A stretch of DNA of 37,031 bases from the NCBI GenBank assembly GCA_000436115.1, contig FR894550.1, forward strand, positions 32,031-69,061. The letters run 5' to 3'. The DNA is from Firmicutes bacterium CAG:534. Lineage in GTDB: Bacteria > Bacillota > Clostridia > Lachnospirales > Lachnospiraceae. A program made the position numbers and the translations under genes. Below are positions 31,323 to 37,031 of this stretch, one piece after another (the first letter of the stretch is position 1; every line of letters begins with the position of its first letter). A model generated the notes under the pieces. It was not told the DNA's origin. It searched no databases and saw nothing but the letters and a program-made list of their open reading frames with translations.

Positions 31323-32912
31323 ATGAGAAAAAAAGTGTGGAAGGGAATTTTCTTACTAACAGCAGCTCTGGGCGTCACAGGCTGTAGCAAAGGTCAAACG
31401 GCGGATCCCCCCTCTGCCATCCCGGCACAGGAAAACAGAGCGGAAAGCAAGGAGGAAGAAGCGGTGGAGCACGAAAAAATACAGGGAAAAACAGAGTCTG
31501 AGATCAAAAAAGGGAGCTTTCAGCTTGGGGTTTCCGTACATGACCCTTCCGTTGTGGAAGCAGATGGCTCCTATTATATTTTCGGTTCCCATATGGAGGC
31601 TGCGCAGTGCACGGACCTCAGGAACTGGAAATCCTTTGCCAGCGGAGTCGGAAAAAGCAATCCCCTGTTCTCCAACTTATTTGATTCTGACATGACTGCA
31701 TTTAAATATGTAGGGAAATTTACAGATGGAGGCTATGCCGTGTGGGCGCCGGATGTTATTTATAACGAAGCGCTCGGAAAATGGGTCATGTATTTTTCCA
31801 CCAGTCATGATTACCGCACTTCTGTGATCCATTTTGCAACAGCAGATGATGTGAAAGGTCCTTATGAATATTGTGATGCGCTGATCTATTCCGGCTTTTC
31901 CAAAACAACCGTCAGCGAAACAAATTTCTATGCTATTATGGGCGCCGATGCTGATCCCTCCCCATATCTGACCGGAATACAATACAACAACAAGAAATAC
32001 CCAAACTGCATCGATCCCTGCGTCTTTTATGATAAGGACGGGAAAATGCTGATGGTTTACGGCTCCTGGTCAGGCGGCATCTGGCTGCTTGAGATCGATC
32101 AGAGCACCGGTTATCCGGTTCATCCGCAGGCTGATGAAGCAGCCGGAACCGATCCCTACTTTGGGAAGCATCTGATTTCCGGAAATCACATGTCCTGCGA
32201 AGGGCCCTATATGTATTATGACAAAGACCAGGATATGTATTACCTGCTGGTTTCCTATGGCGAACTGACCCGGGAGGGCGGCTACCAGATCCGGTGCTTC
32301 CGTTCCAAAACACCGGATGGTGAATTTCTGGACGCAGCCGGCAATACACTAAAAAGCTCCGATCTCCACCAGAAACGCGGTGTCAAAATGATGGGAAATT
32401 ATATCCTGCCCAGCCTTAAAACAGCTTATATGGCTCCCGGACACTGCTCTGTCCTTCAGTCAGAGGATCAAAAGCTCTATCTGGTTTATCATACACGCTT
32501 TGACGGCGGTACAGAATACCATGAACCCCGGGTCCATCAGATGGCTTATAACCAGGATGGCTGGCCCGTTGCCCTCCCCTTTGCCACAGCCGGTGAAGAA
32601 ATCAAAACCGGCAGCTACCACAGTGGGGATCTGGAGGGAAGGTGGTATCTGCTGAATCATGGAACCGAAATCAGCTCCAAGATCCACGAACCCCGGGAAT
32701 GCATATTAGAGAACGGCATGCTCAGCCTTGAGAATGAAACCAGCGGATCCTACTCCTTTGAGGATGGCTCCTATTATATGACAATCACACTGGACGAAGT
32801 AGACTATAAAGGCATTTTATGTGACATGGCCGATGAAGCCGGAAATCCTGTCAGATGCTTTGCAGGAGTGGGCAGTAACAACGAAACTCTCTGGGGCGTG
32901 ATGTACCTTTAA
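31323..32912 (+). CDS. GH43 endo-arabinanase-like lipoprotein
   Basis: A 529-residue surface protein. The signal peptide ends in lipobox GVTGC (C21) and a charged linker follows to about residue 65. The five-bladed GH43 propeller has the three acid residues: D74 (SVHDPS), D231 (NCIDPCVF) and E293 (SCEGPYMYY). PGHCSVLQ and YHTRFDGG are typical of arabinan endo-1,5-alpha-L-arabinosidases. A C-terminal beta domain (~425-529) resembles that of two-domain arabinanases such as B. subtilis YxiA/AbnB. Being anchored outside, it would make oligosaccharides for the adjacent ABC importer. Confidence 0.9.
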   Translation: MRKKVWKGIFLLTAALGVTGCSKGQTADPPSAIPAQENRAESKEEEAVEHEKIQGKTESEIKKGSFQLGVSVHDPSVVEADGSYYIFGSHMEAAQCTDLRNWKSFASGVGKSNPLFSNLFDSDMTAFKYVGKFTDGGYAVWAPDVIYNEALGKWVMYFSTSHDYRTSVIHFATADDVKGPYEYCDALIYSGFSKTTVSETNFYAIMGADADPSPYLTGIQYNNKKYPNCIDPCVFYDKDGKMLMVYGSWSGGIWLLEIDQSTGYPVHPQADEAAGTDPYFGKHLISGNHMSCEGPYMYYDKDQDMYYLLVSYGELTREGGYQIRCFRSKTPDGEFLDAAGNTLKSSDLHQKRGVKMMGNYILPSLKTAYMAPGHCSVLQSEDQKLYLVYHTRFDGGTEYHEPRVHQMAYNQDGWPVALPFATAGEEIKTGSYHSGDLEGRWYLLNHGTEISSKIHEPRECILENGMLSLENETSGSYSFEDGSYYMTITLDEVDYKGILCDMADEAGNPVRCFAGVGSNNETLWGVMYL

Positions 32913-32961
32913 TTAATTTATGTAGTTTTTTCATACATATTTTACATTTTTGCTCAATATC

Positions 32962-33052
32962 AAAACTAATTTAGTTTTATTTAAAATATATATTGACAGA
33001 GTATGGTTTTTATTGTACTATGTGTATATAAAATTTACAGAAATTTAGTTTT
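32962..33052 (+). promoter_or_regulatory. Promoter and operator-like boxes before the sugar ABC operon
   Basis: TTGACA (32993-32998), 17 nt, TACTAT (33016-33021). Upstream lies a perfect palindrome of AAAACTAA and TTAGTTTT around one base (32962-32978). AATTTAGTTTT occurs at 32968-32978 and again at 33042-33052, flanking the promoter. The leader is about 160 nt and includes GTTCACA (33089-33095) and TGTGAAC (33136-33142) as an inverted pair. Confidence 0.65.
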
Positions 33053-33186
33053 GGTGTACATATTGCACAATTTATTGTTTTAACTTTTGTTCACAATACC
33101 GGTTAGTGTTCAAAATCTAAAATAGTCTATTTTTCTGTGAACATTAAAACTATTCAACACAGTAATTTGTGATAAAGGAGGATGTA

Positions 33187-34701
33187 ATGAAAAAGAAAAT
33201 TGTCAGTTTATTACTTGCAGCCACACTTTCCCTTTCCATGCTGGCCGGCTGCGGCAGCTCTGAAGACGCTTCCGCAGACACCGCAGAGACAGCCGAAACG
33301 GATACTTCCGAAGCAGCCGAAAGTGGCGAAGAAACAACCGAAAGTATCGGCGCACAGATCACGGTAGATGAAAGTGCTACCGAGAACGTAGGCGTTGAGG
33401 GAGATTACAGCGATGCCGATCTTACCGTTTTCATCTTTGCACAGGATCATGAGAAGGCTGTTTATCAGTCCCTGATCGATAAATTCATGGAAAGTACCAA
33501 TGCCAATGTTACCTTCGAGGTAACCACATCAGACGAATATGCCCAGAAGCTTATGGCATATAAGGCTGCAGACGATATGCCTGACATCTTCTATGTAGGG
33601 CCGGAAGCCGTTGCAAGTAACGTAGATGACGGTTATCTGCTTCCCTTGGATGAATATGTTCCTGAGGAAACAGTCTCCGATTTATGGCCTGCCATCACAA
33701 CCGCTTATCGTTATGACGGCAAAGAGGCAGGCGCCGGTTCCCTTTACTGTCTGCCCAAGGATTTGTCTACCTTTGCATTTGCATACAACAAAACCTTATT
33801 TGATGAAGCCGGGCTGGAATATCCCGATCCTGAAAATCCCTACACATGGGAAGAGTTTGTTGATGTTTGCAAGAAGCTGACCATGGATAAGGACGGAGAT
33901 GGTGAGATCGACCAGTGGGGCTGTGCAAACGCTCTTCAGTGGGCTCTTGACGCCTTCATTTATACGAATGGAGGTCATTTCCTGAACGAGGATCAAACCC
34001 TGGTTGTCATTGACGGGCAGCAGGAATTCATTGACGCTTTCCAGTATTTTGCAGACTTAACCTGCAAGTACAATGTTACCCCTACTGTTGAGCAGGACAC
34101 TGCACTTGGCGGATATCAGAGATGGTTAGACGGACAGATCGGTTTCTACGCCTGTGGTACCTGGGATGTAGGAGCATTTATGGACAAAAACACCTTCCCC
34201 TATGAGTGGGGTCTGTGTGGATGGCCTGTAGGTAAGACCGGCGTTTCCATGACCCGTAACGGTTCTGTAGGCTTTGCCGTTTCCGCAGATACCGAATATC
34301 CGGAAGCCGCTGCCGCACTGATCACTTTATTCTCCACAGATCTTGAAGGCCAGAGAGTTCTTTCCGGCGAAACAACCGGCGCATCCCTTCAGATCCCCAA
34401 TACCATGAGCTATGCCAAGGGTGATTTCAAAGACAGAATTGCTGACGGCACTATTCCTTATGGTGATAATGTTGAAGTAATCTTCAATTACATTGAGGGA
34501 ACTGACAAGTATGAAGGAATTTTTGTAGAAACCAACTACACCTACAATTCTGACTGGTGGACCGCATTCCTCAGTGGCGGTTACGAATATGTACTGACAG
34601 GGGAAAAGACAGCTGCTGAATATTGTGCAGAGGTACAGCCCGCTATGCAGGAAGCATTGGATAATGCAAATGCATTAAAAGCCGAAGCAAATGGACAGTA
34701 A
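33187..34701 (+). CDS. ABC sugar importer, substrate-binding lipoprotein
   Basis: A 504-residue extracellular binding protein. The signal peptide ends in lipobox LAGCGS (C22), then an acidic, Thr/Glu-rich linker to about 65. The body is the two-lobed family-1 sugar-binding fold (LTVFIFAQDHEKAVYQSLID, YKAADDMPDIFYVGPEAVAS, FAFAYNKTLFDEAGLEYP). AAAGGAGG lies 5 nt before ATG 33187, preferred to 33169. It is first gene of the operon with two permeases. The ligand is probably an oligosaccharide released by GH43, by position only. Confidence 0.95.
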   Translation: MKKKIVSLLLAATLSLSMLAGCGSSEDASADTAETAETDTSEAAESGEETTESIGAQITVDESATENVGVEGDYSDADLTVFIFAQDHEKAVYQSLIDKFMESTNANVTFEVTTSDEYAQKLMAYKAADDMPDIFYVGPEAVASNVDDGYLLPLDEYVPEETVSDLWPAITTAYRYDGKEAGAGSLYCLPKDLSTFAFAYNKTLFDEAGLEYPDPENPYTWEEFVDVCKKLTMDKDGDGEIDQWGCANALQWALDAFIYTNGGHFLNEDQTLVVIDGQQEFIDAFQYFADLTCKYNVTPTVEQDTALGGYQRWLDGQIGFYACGTWDVGAFMDKNTFPYEWGLCGWPVGKTGVSMTRNGSVGFAVSADTEYPEAAAALITLFSTDLEGQRVLSGETTGASLQIPNTMSYAKGDFKDRIADGTIPYGDNVEVIFNYIEGTDKYEGIFVETNYTYNSDWWTAFLSGGYEYVLTGEKTAAEYCAEVQPAMQEALDNANALKAEANGQ

Positions 34702-34710
34702 TTAATTGCT

Positions 34711-34740
34711 AAAGAGGGGGGCTGTGACCCCCCTTTTTTA
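34711..34740 (+). terminator. Intra-operon hairpin and U-run after the binding-protein gene
   Basis: GGGGGG (34716-34721) pairs with CCCCCC (34728-34733) around CTGTGA, followed by six T. The permease start is only 18 nt later with no room for a promoter, so it should act as a leaky terminator that sets the ratio of binding protein to permease. Confidence 0.9.
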
Positions 34741-34757
34741 ATAAGAGAGGTGTTACC

Positions 34758-35702
34758 ATGAATCAACCACAAGAAGGTAAAAGGGTAAAGGTAAAATTAT
34801 CTACAATGGCAAGGCGTGAGGAAAGGTGGGCATACCTGTTTGTTGCCGCACCGCTTATCGGCTTTGCACTGTTTATGCTGTACCCCATCATTTTTGCGTT
34901 TCTCACTTCCCTGACGACCTGGACCGGAGCCAAAGGAATTGCCGGCATGTTAGATCGTTTCTGCGGATTTGACAATTACATAAAGCTTTTCAAGGATCCA
35001 AAATTCTGGCAGACCCTTGGCACTACCACCATCTATCTGATTGGAATTCCTATCGGAATGATCCTGGGCCTGCTCTGTGCTATGGGAATGAACCGCAAGA
35101 TTCCAGGCGTAAAGGTTCTTCGCACCATGTATTACATTCCCGTCATTTCCTCGCTTGTTGCCGTTTCCATCTTGTGGGCATGGGTTTATAACTATGATTA
35201 CGGCCTGTTGAACGTAATCATCAAGGCCTTGACCGGAAAACATGGCCCCAACTGGCTGGGGGACGAAACCCTCATTAAGGTGTCCATGATCATCTTCATG
35301 GTATGGAAGGGTCTTGGAACCTCCATTATCCTTTACCTTGCAGGTCTGCAGAACATTCCCAGATCCTATTATGAGGCCGCAATGGTGGATGGTGCAAACG
35401 GCTTTCAGAAATTTACCAAAATCACCATTCCGCTGCTCTCCCCCGTTACCTTTTACATTCCGATCACTACCCTGATCGGCGGCTTCCAGGTCTTCGTTGA
35501 GGTTCAGGTCATGACGCCTTCCGGAAATGGCGGTATCGGCTACAGCGCAGCAACAATTGTTTTCTACCTATATCAGAAAGCCTTTGAAAGCTACCAGCTT
35601 GGTTACGCCAGTGCAATCGCAGTTATCCTGGCAATTATTATCTTCTTTATTACGTTACTGAATTTTATCGGTCAAAACAAATGGGTTAAAACCATTGATT
35701 AG
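34758..35702 (+). CDS. ABC sugar permease, MalF/UgpA type
   Basis: A 314-residue inner-membrane subunit with about six spans. The coupling loop reads YYEAAMVDGANGFQKFTKIT, the EAA motif that contacts the ATPase. The N-terminus is EERWAYLFVAAPLIGFALF, typical of the first permease of family-1 sugar importers. Translation starts at 34758 after GAGAGG. The stop lies 13 nt before the next start. No ATPase gene is visible; such systems commonly share an MsmX-like ATPase encoded elsewhere. Confidence 0.95.
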   Translation: MNQPQEGKRVKVKLSTMARREERWAYLFVAAPLIGFALFMLYPIIFAFLTSLTTWTGAKGIAGMLDRFCGFDNYIKLFKDPKFWQTLGTTTIYLIGIPIGMILGLLCAMGMNRKIPGVKVLRTMYYIPVISSLVAVSILWAWVYNYDYGLLNVIIKALTGKHGPNWLGDETLIKVSMIIFMVWKGLGTSIILYLAGLQNIPRSYYEAAMVDGANGFQKFTKITIPLLSPVTFYIPITTLIGGFQVFVEVQVMTPSGNGGIGYSAATIVFYLYQKAFESYQLGYASAIAVILAIIIFFITLLNFIGQNKWVKTID

Positions 35703-35715
35703 GAGGCTAAAAAAA

Positions 35716-36582
35716 ATGAGCAAAAAAGATCTTATGTCCTCAGAGGTTATTTCCAGAAAAGAAAAAGCCATAAATATCATAGTCTTCCTTCTGCTGTCCA
35801 TCGGCGCAATTTCCATGGTTTTTCCTTTTTTCTATATGATAATGACGTCCTTTATGACCAAAAACCAATATCTGTCCGGCCAGCTCACTGTCATTCCGGA
35901 TCCGTGGGTTTTTGGTAAATATGCAGAGGTTTTGAAAAAGGGGAATTTCATTTCTGGTATCTTAAATACGATCAAGGTGGAAATCCCTGTGCTTACCATC
36001 GGCGGCTTTACCTCCGCCCTGGCAGCCTTTGCCTTTGCAAAAATGAACTTTCGAGGTAAAAATGGAATTTTCATGCTGCTGCTTGCAACGATCATGATCC
36101 CCTTTGCCGTTATTATGATCCCGCAGTATGTCATGTTCACCAAAATGCACTGGACAGATTCCTTACTGCCGCTGATCATTCCTGCATGCTTCGGAAATAT
36201 CAGCATGATCTTTTTCCTGAGGCAGAATTTAACCAGTATTCCTAATGACCTGATGGATGCCGCCAAGCTGGACGGCTGTGGGTATTTCAGAACCTTCTGG
36301 CAGATCTTTCTTCCCCTTATGAAGGGCGCTGTCGGAACCCAGCTCACTCTCTGGTTTATGGGAATCTGGAATGATTATCTTGCCCCGACTATTTTCTTAA
36401 GGAGTGAAAAGACCTGGACGCTTCAGGTTGTAATCCGCTCCTTTAATACCTATTATTCCATTCAGTGCGATTACGCCCTGATTATGGCAGCCTCCGTTAT
36501 TGCAATGATTCCAACTATCATCCTGTTCTTCTGTTTCCAGCGTATGATCATTGAGTCTGTTGCAATCAGCGGAATTAAATAA
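35716..36582 (+). CDS. ABC sugar permease, MalG/UgpE type
   Basis: A 288-residue membrane subunit, partner of the preceding permease. The EAA loop is MDAAKLDGCGYFRTFWQIFL. Features of the MalG side are FPFFYMIMTSFMTKNQYLSG after the first span and WTLQVVIRSF near the end. AGGAGG lies 9 nt before ATG 35716, so the ATG at 35695 inside the previous gene is not used. The YesL-type gene follows after 13 nt. Confidence 0.95.
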   Translation: MSKKDLMSSEVISRKEKAINIIVFLLLSIGAISMVFPFFYMIMTSFMTKNQYLSGQLTVIPDPWVFGKYAEVLKKGNFISGILNTIKVEIPVLTIGGFTSALAAFAFAKMNFRGKNGIFMLLLATIMIPFAVIMIPQYVMFTKMHWTDSLLPLIIPACFGNISMIFFLRQNLTSIPNDLMDAAKLDGCGYFRTFWQIFLPLMKGAVGTQLTLWFMGIWNDYLAPTIFLRSEKTWTLQVVIRSFNTYYSIQCDYALIMAASVIAMIPTIILFFCFQRMIIESVAISGIK

Positions 36583-36595
36583 GCGAGGTAGCAAA

Positions 36596-37031
36596 ATGTC
36601 TGATTCCCCAGTAATTGCCTTTTTAAATAAAGCCACTGATCTCATCCTGCTGAATTTCTTATGGATTTTATGCTCCCTCCCGGTCATTACCGCAGGAGCT
36701 GCAACTGCAGCAATGTACTATGTATGCATCACCTCGATCCGCTGTGGAGACGGCTATGTGGCAAAGCGCTTTTTTCAAAGCTTTAAGCAGAACTTCCGGC
36801 AGATCACTCCCCTATGGATATGCATCCTTTTAGCCGTAGGACTTTTAACCTTTGATATTTTGTTCTGGATGAAAGTCGGTACCCCGTTTGCGGAGGCTAT
36901 GCTGCTGATCAGCCTTATCCTATGCTTTTTCCTGTATTTATGGATGCTTTGGCTGTTTCCCGTATTCGCAAAATTTGAAGCAAGTACTCCCGAGCTAGTC
37001 AGAAATGCAGCACGTTTCGCCCTTGGATACC
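36596..37031 (+). CDS. YesL/DUF624 family membrane protein, 3' end cut by window
   Basis: Reading from ATG 36596 gives 145 codons, open to the window edge. It starts MSDSPVIAFLNKATDLILLN, with spans at about 16-40, 72-92 and 102-125. LWILCSLPVITAGAATAAMYY is cut here as LWILCSLPVITAGAAT and is the DUF624 hallmark, and KRFFQSFKQNFRQ the cytoplasmic loop. The family is named for B. subtilis yesL, which also lies beside a sugar ABC transporter in a pectin locus; its role is unknown. GAGGT lies 7 nt before the ATG, 13 nt after the permease stop, so it is in the operon. Confidence 0.88.
   Translation, partial: MSDSPVIAFLNKATDLILLNFLWILCSLPVITAGAATAAMYYVCITSIRCGDGYVAKRFFQSFKQNFRQITPLWICILLAVGLLTFDILFWMKVGTPFAEAMLLISLILCFFLYLWMLWLFPVFAKFEASTPELVRNAARFALGY

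Noticed and set aside
32919..32939. TATGTA/TACATA hairpin after the GH43 gene as a terminator
   Set aside because: The stem is six A/T-rich pairs with no good U-run; too weak to call.

Overview
The window reads as chromosome of an anaerobic, low-to-mid G+C Firmicute, most likely a Lachnospiraceae-type gut Clostridium. The signs are AGGAGG-type ribosome binding sites, consensus TTGACA-N17-TATAAT-like promoters, a T-box leader on aspS, a DUF4445/ASKHA corrinoid-activator type protein, a DUF5721-like protein, a COG0523/YkgJ/FNT cluster, and a sugar ABC cluster with a YesL-like protein. There are no rRNA or tRNA genes, transposases, phage genes or CRISPR arrays. Thirty protein genes are supported; the first and last run off the window.

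Layout. 1-3955 is housekeeping: a cut ASKHA/DUF4445 gene (-), a class I rRNA-type methyltransferase (+), a DUF2752 membrane protein (-), trpS (+) and a DUF5721-like gene (+). 3952-7091 holds a membrane EAL phosphodiesterase, then a PadR regulator plus DUF2812 pair whose promoter sits in a 48-bp nested dyad. 7092-14780 (all -) is a likely transcription unit in the order SGNH/sialate O-acetylesterase, large GH2 with tandem CBM6-like ends, ketopantoate-reductase-like protein, MATE exporter. 14897-18470 (-) is an ECF sigma / one-TM anti-sigma-like / membrane transglutaminase-like operon with 4-nt overlaps, followed by a strong terminator; a lipoprotein gene lies upstream. 19982-24966 (-) is a T-box-controlled aspS followed by trkA and trkH potassium uptake. 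25004-27562 (-) is YkgJ, COG0523 GTPase and FNT channel. 27688-37031 is a glycan-use locus: GH31 (-), divergent AraC regulator (+), XRE regulator (-), GH43 arabinanase-like lipoprotein (+), then an ABC sugar importer (binding lipoprotein and two permeases, no ATPase) and a YesL/DUF624 protein.

How they work together. The GH43 lipoprotein would cut arabinan-type chains at the cell surface, the ABC system import oligosaccharides, and the cytoplasmic GH31 (and, across the window, GH2 and esterase) trim them. A GC hairpin plus U-run between the binding protein and permease genes probably makes the binding protein more abundant.

Two things stand out. First, a ~95-bp intergenic repeat occurs twice (7003-7097 and 22827-22920), both between minus-strand genes. 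It has three hairpins, and the single-base differences inside two of the stems leave G-U pairs only if it is transcribed from the minus strand. This looks like a dispersed, structured RNA element; one copy carries a gene's stop codon and the other supplies the next gene's Shine-Dalgarno. Second, the aspS T-box appears to carry an asparagine (AAC) rather than aspartate specifier. The encoded AspRS has the RDHGG form I recall for non-discriminating enzymes, which suggests that aspS here serves tRNA-dependent asparagine formation.
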